Part shown: piece by piece, positions 10,978-18,527 of the stretch
Numbering within the stretch: the first letter of the stretch is position 1
Layout: each line of letters opens with the position of its first letter
Translations under genes and position numbers: made by a program
Notes under the pieces: model-generated
The model's input: only the letters and a program-made list of their open reading frames with translations
Database searches by the model: none
Told to the model about the DNA's origin: nothing
DNA from: Deinococcus marmoris DSM 12784
GTDB lineage: Bacteria > Deinococcota > Deinococci > Deinococcales > Deinococcaceae
DNA length: 21,844 nt
Direction of reading: 5' to 3'
NCBI RefSeq assembly: GCF_000701405.1
Contig: NZ_JNIV01000075.1
Span: 1 to 21,844 of the forward strand

Positions 10978-11709
10978 TTACTCCGCCGACTCCAGATCCA
11001 GCCGGATCAGGAAGCGTCCGCAGGACGGGCATTTCACGGGAGGCAACTTGCCCAGCGCGGCTTTCTGCTGCACATTGATGGGCAACACCACGTTGCAGCC
11101 GGTGCAGCGACCGCCCCTGATCTCCACCACGCCCAAGCCCTTCTTGGCCTTGCGGATCATGTCGTACTCGCGCACGGTGCGGGTGTCCAGGTCACTGACC
11201 AGCCCGGCGCGTTCCTGGCGGTCTGCCTCACCCTGGGCGCGCAGGTCCTCGATCCGGGCCTCGTCCTTCTCTTCCATCGTGTTCAGGCTGGGGCGCAGGG
11301 CGCGGTGCTGGGCGCGCAGATCGGCGGCCCGTTCGTTCAGTTCGCGCTGACGCTCGCGCAGGGGCACCAGGTCTTCCTCCATCTCGTCGGCGCGCTCGCC
11401 GAGTTGCTGGATGCGGCTGCCGTACTGGCTCTGGGCGCGGGCGTCGAAGGCGTTCTTCTCCTGCTCCTCGGCGGCGCGGGCCATCTGTTCGCGGGTGCCG
11501 CCCAGGTCCTGCTCCTGCTGGCGCACGCGCTTATCCACGCCTTCCAGGGTGATCTCGGTGTCTTCCAGATCGTTGTTGAGGCGGCCCTGCTCGGCGCGGG
11601 CGGCCCGCAGGTCATCGGGGAAATTCTGTTCCTCGTCGCGCAGACGGTCAAGGCCCAGGTCAAGTTCCTGGACGCGGTGCAGGCGACGGAGGGGGGAAAG
11701 ATCAGTCAT
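10978..11709 (-). CDS. Coiled-coil protein with C-terminal C4 zinc ribbon
   Basis: This 243-residue cytoplasmic protein has a long heptad-rich helical region (residues about 10-185, rich in Glu, Arg, Ala and Leu) and a C-terminal zinc ribbon with ligands in CTGC and CPSC (GGRCTGCNVVLP...PPVKCPSCGRFLI). This is the architecture of the widespread zf-RING_7/CT398-like family, proposed to bind nucleic acid or act in transport or secretion, but without an agreed function. ATG 11709 is preceded in frame by GTG 11712. Minus-strand TACACT at 11723-11718 lies 5 nt before the GTG, so a leaderless start at either codon is possible. Confidence 0.85.
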   Translation of the reverse strand: MTDLSPLRRLHRVQELDLGLDRLRDEEQNFPDDLRAARAEQGRLNNDLEDTEITLEGVDKRVRQQEQDLGGTREQMARAAEEQEKNAFDARAQSQYGSRIQQLGERADEMEEDLVPLRERQRELNERAADLRAQHRALRPSLNTMEEKDEARIEDLRAQGEADRQERAGLVSDLDTRTVREYDMIRKAKKGLGVVEIRGGRCTGCNVVLPINVQQKAALGKLPPVKCPSCGRFLIRLDLESAE

Positions 11710-11717
11710 CACCCGCC

Positions 11718-11723
11718 AGTGTA
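11718..11723 (-). promoter_or_regulatory. -10 box (TACACT) of the zinc-ribbon gene
   Basis: Minus-strand TACACT lies 5 nt before GTG 11712 and 8 nt before ATG 11709. The -35 region is unclear. Confidence 0.4.
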
Positions 11724-11841
11724 CCCCCCAATCGCCAGGGCCGGTTCCGAAGGGGCAAGAAAACGTGAGGGCGGCGCAGCGTTGAGTGCAAGTCCTCGTC
11801 CCCTCGCCGCCGGATATGGGTGCCCTGAATTGTTCCCAGGG

Positions 11842-11870
11842 TTGCCATAACCCTCGCATTCTGTTATGCT
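11842..11870 (+). promoter_or_regulatory. Sigma70-type promoter of the small-protein/LRR pair
   Basis: TTGCCA (11842-11847), a 17-nt spacer and TATGCT (11865-11870). The transcript would have a leader of about 40 nt carrying a strong Shine-Dalgarno AGGAGG (11906-11911), unlike the leaderless genes nearby. A loose dyad GCTAT (11868-11872) / ATAGC (11886-11890) overlaps the -10 box and likely start point, so a repressor site is possible. Confidence 0.6.
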
Positions 11871-11917
11871 ATTAACGTAATAAGTATAGCCCATTCAATC
11901 TGCTCAGGAGGTTTCCC

Positions 11918-12214
11918 ATGCTCTACCGACACGGTGATGTTCTCGTCCAAAGCGTTTCTTCCTTGCCCGAAGCCCACTCCCGCCCCGGCGTCACGCTGGC
12001 GCGCGGCGAGGTCACTGGCCACAGCCACCGTTTTGCCGAGGCTGCGGCGGTGCAACTGTACTCGGCAGGCGCAGACACCTACGTGCAGGTGCTGGCCGAC
12101 AGCGCCGATCTGATCCACGAGGAACACGCCACCATCACGCTGCCGCGCGGCTTTTACAAGGTGTGGATGCAGCGCGAATACAGCCCCGAAGCGATTCGCC
12201 GGGTGCTGGACTGA
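11918..12214 (+). CDS. Conserved 98-aa protein of unknown function
   Basis: This 98-residue protein has no signal peptide or membrane segment. Notable strings are MLYRHGDVLVQ at the N-terminus, GEVTGHSHRF near residues 30-39, LIHEEHATITLPRGFYKVWMQREY near residues 68-91, and an Arg-rich end. The spaced histidines (GHSHRF, HEEH) could bind metal, but this is inference. Proteins of this look occur, from memory, beside DUF6745-type genes in other bacteria and in some phages. AGGAGG 6 nt upstream fixes the start. Its TGA overlaps the ATG of the next gene by one base (TGATG), so the two are translationally coupled and probably work together. Confidence 0.75.
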   Translation: MLYRHGDVLVQSVSSLPEAHSRPGVTLARGEVTGHSHRFAEAAAVQLYSAGADTYVQVLADSADLIHEEHATITLPRGFYKVWMQREYSPEAIRRVLD

Positions 12215-13215
12215 TGCCACAGGTGTTGAACGCCGCCGAGGCGCGGCAACTGCTGTTAAGCGGCGAGGCGCAGGGGCCGCTGAAGTTCCGTGGACGGCTT
12301 GATCTGTCTGGTCAGAAGGGGCTACGTCGCCTGCCCGCTGGCCTGAGCGGCGACACCCTGGACATCAGCGACACGGGGCTGAGCGAATTGCCCGAAGACC
12401 TGCATGTGGGCGAACTGATCGCCCGCAACCTGCCCCTGATGGGCGTTCCGGCCAGCCTGCGCGTGCAGTTTCGCCTGACCCTGGACGGCTGTTCTCGCCT
12501 GCAAACGTTGCCCCAGGGGTTGACTGTCGGCTCGCTGAACTTGCAGGACTGCCTCTCGCTGGAAGCGCTGCCCGAGGGGCTGGACGTCTGCTTCCTGAAC
12601 ATCAACCGCTGCGAGGCATTGGCTGGCTGGCCCACGCACGCCCAGGTCCGCTTCGGCCACCTGTCGGCCCGCGACTGCCTGAGCCTGCGCGAATTGCCGG
12701 GCTGGCTGACGCAGGTGGCGCAACTGGACATTTCCGGCTGTCGGGGCATCACGGAGTTGCCGCCGGGTCTGCGCGTCAGTGGCTGGCTGGACGTGGCGGG
12801 CAGCGGTCTGACCGTCTTGCCTGCCGGATCGATTCCCGCCCTGCGCTGGCGCGGCGTGCGCGTGGACGAGCGGCTGGCCTTTGCCCCCGAAACCATCTCT
12901 GGCGCGGAAATCCTGGCCCAGCCCAACGCCGAGGTCCGCCGCGTGATGATGGAGCGCATCGGCTCCGAGCGCTTTCTGGAGGAAGTGGGCGCAACCGTGC
13001 TGGACCGCGACACGGATGCGGGCGGCGAGCGCACCCTGGTGCGTGTGGACCTGCCCGACGACGAGCCGTTCGTGGCGGTGTGCGTGGGCTGCCCGTCTAC
13101 CGGGCGGCGCTACACCCTGCGTGTGCCGCCCACGATCACCCGCGCCCAGGCTGCGTCGGCGTGGCTGGCGGGGTTTGACGACGCGGGGCTGTATCAGCCG
13201 GTGATCGAGGCATAG
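12214..13215 (+). CDS. Cys-containing leucine-rich-repeat protein, DUF6745-like
   Basis: The protein has 333 residues and no signal peptide. Residues about 25-225 hold at least five degenerate leucine-rich repeats of 20-22 residues with a Cys at a fixed place (LDGC, LQDC, INRC, ARDC, ISGC) and the element L-x-x-LP-x-GL, as in LRLQTLPQGL-type units. The C-terminal 110 residues change character: NAEVRRVMMERIGSERFLEEVGA, then DDEPFVAVCVGCPSTGRRYTLRVPPTITRAQAASAWLAG. This tail resembles the DUF6745 region as I remember it; the function is unknown. The ATG at 12214 overlaps the upstream stop. A long in-frame extension to 12163 lies within the small gene and is not needed. Confidence 0.75.
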   Translation: MPQVLNAAEARQLLLSGEAQGPLKFRGRLDLSGQKGLRRLPAGLSGDTLDISDTGLSELPEDLHVGELIARNLPLMGVPASLRVQFRLTLDGCSRLQTLPQGLTVGSLNLQDCLSLEALPEGLDVCFLNINRCEALAGWPTHAQVRFGHLSARDCLSLRELPGWLTQVAQLDISGCRGITELPPGLRVSGWLDVAGSGLTVLPAGSIPALRWRGVRVDERLAFAPETISGAEILAQPNAEVRRVMMERIGSERFLEEVGATVLDRDTDAGGERTLVRVDLPDDEPFVAVCVGCPSTGRRYTLRVPPTITRAQAASAWLAGFDDAGLYQPVIEA

Positions 13216-13233
13216 GGGACCCCTCACCCCCAA

Positions 13234-13266
13234 CCCCTCTCCGCTACGGAGAGGGGAGTTTTATTT
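13234..13266 (+). terminator. Terminator of the small-protein/LRR pair
   Basis: CCCCTCTCC (13234-13242), loop GCTAC, GGAGAGGGG (13248-13256), then AGTTTTATTT. The stem core is the same CCCTCTCC/GGAGAGGG as a second palindrome 75 nt further on, so the terminator is built from a repeat element. Confidence 0.75.
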
Positions 13267-13375
13267 CCGCTCTGGCAGGGCCGGAAACGATCAATCCGTC
13301 AGTTTCTGACCCTCTCCGCAGGGGAGAGGGTGCCGCGTAGCGGCGGGTGGCTGGTACAGCTCGGAACGAGAGGGG
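13234..13375. repeat. Pair of REP-like palindromes
   Basis: Two palindromes with the core CCCTCTCC/GGAGAGGG are 13234-13256 and 13309-13331 (ACCCTCTCC, 5-nt loop, GGAGAGGGT). They flank a 52-nt spacer, and GTGCCGCGTAGCGGCGGGTG follows the second. The right-hand copy lies inside the 3' end of the radical SAM gene and supplies its last residues. Confidence 0.65.
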
Positions 13376-14291
13376 TTTTTCCCACCCCCCGCGCCCGCGC
13401 CAGATACGCCTCCAGCCTCTCCCTGTCCGCCCACACCGCCGGATCAGGAATGCGCGCCAGCAGGCCGTCGCCGTACACCTGCGCCGCGTCCAGTTCGCTC
13501 AGATGCACGTAGCCGATGTGGCACTCGCAGCTTGCACGGGAGCAGGGGCGAGGGCGCAGCAGTTCGCGCACGTCCTGGGTGTAGATGTTGCCGATGGGCC
13601 GCTCGATGAAGTGGCAACGGCGGGCGGTGCCGTCGCCCTCCACGCTGATGACCGTCTCGCCCGCGCCGCATGGCAGCCCGCGCGTGCGGTAGCGGCGGGT
13701 GTTGACCTCAAACAGTGGGTCCACCGCGCCCAGCCGGGCCAGATCGTGCGCCGAGTAATAACCCGCGCCCACCTTGAAGGCATTGATCCACAGGTAGACG
13801 TGCGTGGGCAGGGCAGCGCGCATCGCCTCGATATCTTCAAAATGCCCCTTCTTGCCCACCACGCCCACGCTGTAGCGCACGCCACGGGCATCCAGTTCGG
13901 TGCAGCGGGCCAGGAAACGGTCCTGCCCCACCTCGCCGGGATGATAGGTGGCCCATAGACCGATCCTGGATTTATCCGCATCCTCCAGCCATTTCAGGGA
14001 GCCGGACAGATTGGTCTGAATGGCGAGCTGACGGACGTGCGGCAGGCGGCTCAGCCGCGCCAATGCCTGTTGATAGCGCGGCCTGACCAGTGCCTCGCCC
14101 CAGGGGGTAAAGAAGACGGAGAGATCAAACGGTTGCGCCTCTGCCCAGGCCACGAACCGGGCCAGCGCCCGCGCGTCCGCCGCGTGTTCCGCCGCCGTCT
14201 CGGTGTGCTTGGCGAAGGGGCAGTAGGGACAGGCGTAATTGCAGCTTGAGAGCGGTCCCCGGTAGATCACGCTCAGGTGGTCTAGCTCCAC
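13299..14291 (-). CDS. STM4011-family radical SAM protein
   Basis: This 330-residue radical SAM enzyme has the [4Fe-4S] motif C17-x3-C21-x2-C24 in SSCNYACPYCPF. The C-terminal half has more cysteines (GLPCGAGETVIS, ARRCHF, RPCSRASCECHIGYVHL), a SPASM/twitch-like layout for auxiliary clusters. Start choice: GTG 14291, with GAGGAG about 5 nt upstream and a 10-nt overlap with the preceding STM4012-type gene. The frame stays open to 14954, but that extension lies wholly within the neighbour and lacks the motif. It is the last gene of the five-gene cassette. The final ~25 residues (from about PLVPSCTSHPPLRG) come from a REP-like repeat, so the native C-terminus may have been replaced. The substrate is unknown. 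Confidence 0.85.
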   Translation of the reverse strand: MELDHLSVIYRGPLSSCNYACPYCPFAKHTETAAEHAADARALARFVAWAEAQPFDLSVFFTPWGEALVRPRYQQALARLSRLPHVRQLAIQTNLSGSLKWLEDADKSRIGLWATYHPGEVGQDRFLARCTELDARGVRYSVGVVGKKGHFEDIEAMRAALPTHVYLWINAFKVGAGYYSAHDLARLGAVDPLFEVNTRRYRTRGLPCGAGETVISVEGDGTARRCHFIERPIGNIYTQDVRELLRPRPCSRASCECHIGYVHLSELDAAQVYGDGLLARIPDPAVWADRERLEAYLARARGVGKTPLVPSCTSHPPLRGTLSPAERVRN

Positions 14292-15610
14292 TCGTACTCC
14301 TCGCTCAACTTCCTCACGGCGGGCGAGTACAGCCACGGCCCCAGCGCGTCGGACTGCTCCAGGCCAGCAGGGGTCAGGGTCAGGATTCCGGTTTGCAGGC
14401 GGGCGAGGTCCGTATCCGGCAGCGTTGCAAGCTGCGGAAAGTCGGTCAGCGAGTCGCTCCCGAACTCCTGACGGTAAGCGCTCAGATTCAGCCCGGAGAT
14501 GTGCAGGAGCGATTGCAGGGCATATCTGCGTCGCCGCTCGTCTGCGCTTAAATGGATGCCGTGCGTGATCTGACCGAACCGTTCGGCAGGCTGCTCCACG
14601 AAATCCTGAATGATCTCGCGCACGCCCACGCGGCCCACGGCGTACTCGCTGGAATAGTGCAGATGCCGTGTGTAGGACCGCGCCCCGCAGCCCAGGCCCA
14701 CCATGCCGTCCAGTTGGCAGGTGTACTCCGGCTCGGATTCCAGCGGCAGGCTGGCCTTCTGAAAACGGCGCATGGAGGTCTGCACATACCCGCGCGACAG
14801 CAGGAAATCGCGCCCCAGCCGGTACAGCTCCAGCCGCTCGTCGTCCCAGGTGCGTCCCAGTCGCCCGATTCCGGTGAGTGGGCGCACATACAGCGGATAC
14901 AGGAACAGTTCCTCCGGCGTCCACGTCAGCGCCGTTTCCAGCGAATCCAGCCACGTCTGCGGTGTCTGGTGCGCCAGGCCGTAGATCAGGTCGATGTTCA
15001 GCCCCGGCAGCCCGGCGGCGCGGATGCTGTCCAGCGCGGCGAAGACCTCCGCGTTGCTCTGGGCGCGGCCCACGCCCCGGACCTCGGATTCCAGAAAGCT
15101 CTGGATGCCGATGCTGACGCGGGACACGCCCCGCTCGGCCAGCACGCGCAATCGCTCCGGCGTGGTGGTGGCGGGCGAGGTTTCCACGCTGGCAGGGAGT
15201 CCGGCCACGCCGAAATGCGTGTCCAGCAGGTCAAAGACCCGTTCCAGCTCACTCGCCTCCAGATAGGTGGGTGTGCCGCCGCCGATGGCGAGACGCGAGA
15301 AGGTGGTCCCGTCCAGCGCGTCCCGCACCACTTCCATCTGCCGTTCCAGTGCGTCCAGATACGCCCGCTCCAGGCTGACCGGGGCGTTGGCGACGGTGAA
15401 CAGGTTGCAAAAGCCGCAGCGCATCTCGCAGAAGGGAATGTGCAGATAGAGGAACAGCGAGTCGCGGTTCTCGGCGGTCCAGGCGTCGCGCAGCGGCACA
15501 GCTTCGGTCAGCGGACGGTACGCGGTTTTGTGCGGGTAGCCGTAGGTGTAGCTCTGGTACGGGCCGCCCCGGAGCAGTTCGGACAGTGCGGGGGGCAGGG
15601 TGGCGGTCAT
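14282..15610 (-). CDS. STM4012-family radical SAM protein (HemN-like)
   Basis: This 442-residue protein has the HemN-type radical SAM motif C61-x3-C65-x2-C68 in LYLHIPFCEMRCGFCN, the SAM-binding GGGTPTYL (about residue 112), SIGIQSFLESEVRGVGR and NIDLIYGLAHQTPQTWLDSLE. All these are shared with the coproporphyrinogen III oxidase-like group, but the rest and the gene setting match the separate STM4012 family. True heme synthesis is therefore unlikely. It begins at an ATGA overlap with the STM4013-type stop and ends 10 nt inside the STM4011-type gene, so translation is coupled. The substrate is unknown. Confidence 0.88.
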   Translation of the reverse strand: MTATLPPALSELLRGGPYQSYTYGYPHKTAYRPLTEAVPLRDAWTAENRDSLFLYLHIPFCEMRCGFCNLFTVANAPVSLERAYLDALERQMEVVRDALDGTTFSRLAIGGGTPTYLEASELERVFDLLDTHFGVAGLPASVETSPATTTPERLRVLAERGVSRVSIGIQSFLESEVRGVGRAQSNAEVFAALDSIRAAGLPGLNIDLIYGLAHQTPQTWLDSLETALTWTPEELFLYPLYVRPLTGIGRLGRTWDDERLELYRLGRDFLLSRGYVQTSMRRFQKASLPLESEPEYTCQLDGMVGLGCGARSYTRHLHYSSEYAVGRVGVREIIQDFVEQPAERFGQITHGIHLSADERRRRYALQSLLHISGLNLSAYRQEFGSDSLTDFPQLATLPDTDLARLQTGILTLTPAGLEQSDALGPWLYSPAVRKLSEEYEWS

Positions 15611-16416
15611 GCTTCAGTTTCCCCTAAAACCAGTTCTGCGTATGGCACCGTCCACACCAGCGGATGCGCGAGGCGGTGGCCGTGGTAGCCATCCTCTCCG
15701 AAGCAGGTGCCGTGATCGGCGCAGATGATCAGGAGGGTGTCGCCGCGTGCGCGCAGGGCGTCCAGCAGGATGGGAAGGGCGGCATCTACCGTTCGCAGGG
15801 CCGCCCGTTGCGTTTCCGGCGAATCCTGCCGCGCGCCCGGCACATAGAAATGCGTGGGCGTGTGGGTCGCCGCCACGTTCAGCAGCAAAAAAGCCCGTTG
15901 CTCAGATGGGACGGCGCGCGATGCTTCCGCCGCCACACGCATCTGCACGTCTGCCGAATCCGGGTTTTTCACGCCGCTGGCCGGGGACCAGTGCGTCTCC
16001 GCGAACAGGGAAGGCAGCGCACTGCCCAGCGCCGAGCGCCCGTTGAAGAAGCCCACGCCGCCCACGCAGACGGTGTGGTATCCGCGTGCAGCCAGGGCGG
16101 CAGGCAACGTCGCTTCCTCGAAGGTCAGGGTCTGCGGCGAGGTGCTGCGGCTGCCCTCGAAGGCGGCGGCAAACAGGCGCGGATGCCGTCCCGGACGCGC
16201 GGGCGTGGGTAGAAAGCCCGATAGAAAGGCTTGGTGCGCGGCATAGGTGAAGCTGCCGGGCGTGTGCCGCTCCTCCCACACGCCGCCGGGCAGAAGGGCG
16301 GCCAGATTCGGAGTCTCGCCCGCCTCCAGCGCGGCCACGGCCACGTCGTAACGCAGGCTGTCCAGTGTGATCAGGGCCACGTCGCAGCGTCCGATCAGCT
16401 CACGCGCGTCGAGCAT
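15607..16416 (-). CDS. STM4013/SEN3800-family hydrolase (alkaline phosphatase superfamily)
   Basis: This 269-residue protein has the alkaline phosphatase/sulfatase fold. LITLDSLRYDV gives the first metal Asp (D19), and PGSFTYAAHQAFLSGFLP has the place of the Ser/Thr nucleophile (S55 or T57). The C-terminal ADHGTCFGEDGYHGHRLAH (residues 233-251) supplies the Asp/His metal ligands. It should hydrolyse or transfer a phosphate, sulfate or related ester. No signal peptide is present, so it acts in the cytoplasm. ATG 16416, with GGAGGTG upstream, overlaps the ATP-grasp gene by 17 nt; the longer frame to 16494 lies inside that gene. The stop shares ATGA with the next gene. Confidence 0.87.
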   Translation of the reverse strand: MLDARELIGRCDVALITLDSLRYDVAVAALEAGETPNLAALLPGGVWEERHTPGSFTYAAHQAFLSGFLPTPARPGRHPRLFAAAFEGSRSTSPQTLTFEEATLPAALAARGYHTVCVGGVGFFNGRSALGSALPSLFAETHWSPASGVKNPDSADVQMRVAAEASRAVPSEQRAFLLLNVAATHTPTHFYVPGARQDSPETQRAALRTVDAALPILLDALRARGDTLLIICADHGTCFGEDGYHGHRLAHPLVWTVPYAELVLGETEA

Positions 16417-17527
16417 TCCGCACCTCCAGCGCCAGCAACTCCGCCGCGTAGGTGTCCCGTCCGTCCACCAGCACGCCCCGGTGGTAGTCGCCAAACGCGT
16501 TGACCTCCAGCACCGCCTGTCGCTTCCATCCCGGCGTCAGCAGCAGGTCCACGCCGCCGTAGAGTGCGCCAGGAAAGGCGGCGAGGGCAGCCTCGGCGGT
16601 GCGGCCCACCTCGGCCCAGCGTTCCGCGCCCAGCTCAGCTTTCAGCGCCTCGATGTCGCCCCGTTCATTCCCCAGATGCAGATTGGTGATCGGCCCGCGT
16701 GACGCCCTCACCAGCGCGTGCTGCGCCCGCCCGCCGATGACCACCACGCGCAGATCGATGGTGCCGCCGCCAAAGTTGGCTTTCGGGAGCCAGCGTTCCA
16801 CATGCAGGCGGTGCGGGGCCAGCGCGTCGATCAGCGCCTCGATCTCCGCCCAGTCCTCCAGTTTGATCAGCCGCCGCGAGTTGAACAGCCGCCCGCCTTC
16901 CTGACGCACGGTGGTTATGGCGCTGACCCTTTGCCCAGCCCACTGCAACGCCACGATGCCCGAACCGCTGGAGCCGTAGGCCAGCTTGACGAACAGCCGT
17001 GACCAGCCGCGTTCCTTCGCCGCGTGCATCAGCTCGTCGAATGATTGAACGTCCGGTAGCGCGTCTGGCACTGGCACGCCTGCCGCCTGTAAAAGCGCGT
17101 GGGTGGCGGGTTTGTCGAACATGGTCAGGATGTGGGCCGTGTTTTGCATCCGGGTGTGGGGCGGCGCACCCTGCAACTGAGCGTCCAGCTCCCGCAAAAC
17201 CTGACTGAAGCCCGCGTACCACGCCCGCGACGGCGCAAGTTCGCCTGCCTCAATGTCCACGGGCTGCCCGCCGCCCAGTTCGATCAGCGCCAGCTCGGTC
17301 TGAATATCCTCGCCCGGCGACTCGAAGCGCACGACGCTGCCGGGGCGAACCTCATCCGCCAGATGGACCCGACCTGTCATCAAATCCAGATACGACAGCA
17401 CCCGCGCCGGGGGCCAGTCCAGGCTCTCTAACGTGGCCCCGAAAGCGCGGGCGCGTCGGCCATCGGGCGGGGCGATCAGCAGCACATCGCGGGGCGGCAG
17501 TCTGGTTGAAAGGTGTGCCGGGTTCAT
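16400..17527 (-). CDS. STM4014-family ATP-grasp protein
   Basis: This 375-residue protein has an ATP-grasp fold in its C-terminal two thirds. FDKPATHALLQAAGVPVPDA (about residue 136) opens the domain, and SRLFVKLAYGSSGSGIVAL (about 195) is the nucleotide-binding Lys and glycine loop. GGGTIDLRVVVIGGRAQHALVRAS and AVLEVNAFGDY near the end carry the metal-binding Asp/Glu/Asn. ATP-grasp enzymes ligate a carboxylate to an amine or thiol through an acyl phosphate, so this would be the bond-forming step of the cassette. It starts in an ATGA overlap with the LRR-like gene and overlaps the hydrolase gene. The acceptor and carboxylate are unknown. Confidence 0.85.
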   Translation of the reverse strand: MNPAHLSTRLPPRDVLLIAPPDGRRARAFGATLESLDWPPARVLSYLDLMTGRVHLADEVRPGSVVRFESPGEDIQTELALIELGGGQPVDIEAGELAPSRAWYAGFSQVLRELDAQLQGAPPHTRMQNTAHILTMFDKPATHALLQAAGVPVPDALPDVQSFDELMHAAKERGWSRLFVKLAYGSSGSGIVALQWAGQRVSAITTVRQEGGRLFNSRRLIKLEDWAEIEALIDALAPHRLHVERWLPKANFGGGTIDLRVVVIGGRAQHALVRASRGPITNLHLGNERGDIEALKAELGAERWAEVGRTAEAALAAFPGALYGGVDLLLTPGWKRQAVLEVNAFGDYHRGVLVDGRDTYAAELLALEVRNARRA

Positions 17528-18441
17528 TCCCCCAGGGCCACGAACCGCCAGTCGTCCTCGTCGTCCTGATGATCGGAGGTGTCCACCTCGATGGGCAGCG
17601 CCCCAAGCTTTTCCATCATTCCCTCGGTGCAGAAGTGGTGGGTGAGGACCAGTTTCTTCAGCGTTCTGACGCGCTCGCTGTCCAGCAACGCCGCCGCGCC
17701 CTCGTCGGTCAGGGTGCCCAGCGACAGGTCCAGCACTTCAAGCTGGTCCAGGATTGGCGCGTGGGCGAACATCTGCGCAATCTCGTCCTGATGCTCGCTG
17801 TTCTTGACCCCCAGATACCTCAGGACTGGAAAGCGCGAGCCGTCCAGCAGCGGCGTCAGGTCGTCGGCGGCACTCGTCGCCCCGTAATCCTCGGTGCCCA
17901 GATACAGTTCCAGATGTTCCAGCCGGGGCAGGTCGGCAGTGACCACCTCGCGCACGACCTCGGCGCTCAGGCCGCCCGCCTGGACGATCAGTTCGCGCAG
18001 CTCTGGCAGTTTAATCTGGCCCAGGCTCAGGCCGTTGCCGCCGCGCACGCCCAGATGCGTCAACTGCGGGTAGGCGGCCAGAATGGGGGAGAGGTCGCCC
18101 TGCGTGATCCACGACACCTCGTTTTCCTCGTAAGTGATGTCACCGATAAAGAGAACCCTGATGTTGGAAAGCTGCGTGTGGGCGGCCACCAATGCCTCGA
18201 TGACCTCGTCGGGCACACCGTCCATACTTTCATCGGTCCACAGCCCCACCACGAGGCCCTGGCTGGCCTCCACCCCTGGCAGCGCCAGAAACGCCCGGAA
18301 CTTGTCGGTCCATTCCGTCTCGTCGTCGTAATCCACGGCAATGCGGTGGATGGTGGTGGCGGGGTCGCCCAGCGGCTGCCCCGGCTCCCACTGCGTAACC
18401 TGAAAGCCGCCAAATTCCGTCAGATGTTCACCGATGGTCAT
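17524..18441 (-). CDS. STM4015-family LRR-like protein
   Basis: This 305-residue acidic protein is the first gene of the cassette. The N-terminal half (residues 1-110) is acidic and lacks an obvious catalytic motif. Residues about 120-290 contain spaced leucine-rich units such as LSPILAAYPQLTHLGVRGG, LPELRELIVQAGGLS, LPRLEHLELYLG, FPVLRYLGVKNS and LDQLEVLDLSLGTLTDEGA, as in ribonuclease-inhibitor-type LRRs. It probably acts as a binding or scaffold partner of the enzymes downstream. ATG 18441 has TAAACT 5 nt upstream and is presumably leaderless. The stop overlaps the ATP-grasp start (ATGA). Confidence 0.83.
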   Translation of the reverse strand: MTIGEHLTEFGGFQVTQWEPGQPLGDPATTIHRIAVDYDDETEWTDKFRAFLALPGVEASQGLVVGLWTDESMDGVPDEVIEALVAAHTQLSNIRVLFIGDITYEENEVSWITQGDLSPILAAYPQLTHLGVRGGNGLSLGQIKLPELRELIVQAGGLSAEVVREVVTADLPRLEHLELYLGTEDYGATSAADDLTPLLDGSRFPVLRYLGVKNSEHQDEIAQMFAHAPILDQLEVLDLSLGTLTDEGAAALLDSERVRTLKKLVLTHHFCTEGMMEKLGALPIEVDTSDHQDDEDDWRFVALGE

Positions 18442-18446
18442 GCGCC

Positions 18447-18474
18447 AGTTTAAGCTTGGCGGCGTTCATGGCAA
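18447..18474 (-). promoter_or_regulatory. Promoter of the STM4015-STM4011 cassette
   Basis: On the minus strand TTGCCA (18474-18469), a 16-nt spacer and TAAACT (18452-18447) end 5 nt before the ATG at 18441. This is the only promoter seen for the five overlapping genes. Confidence 0.6.
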
Positions 18475-18515
18475 GCTCGGTCATCTTTACGGCCATCTGA
18501 CCCCGCACGCAGGCG

Positions 18516-18521
18516 TACCCT
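18516..18521 (+). promoter_or_regulatory. -10 box (TACCCT) of the ABC exporter gene
   Basis: TACCCT ends 6 nt before the ATG at 18528, leaderless spacing. The -35 is unclear. The box is divergent from the cassette promoter inside an 86-nt gap. Confidence 0.4.
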
Positions 18522-18527
18522 GAACCC

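Noticed and set aside
14292..14954. N-terminal extension of the STM4011-type protein
   Set aside because: It lies inside the STM4012-type gene in another frame; the GTG at 14291 has its own ribosome site and starts right before the radical SAM motif.
14282..15610. Heme-synthesis HemN/HemW
   Set aside because: It has the HemN-type motif, but its N-terminus, C-terminus and gene setting fit the STM4012 group.
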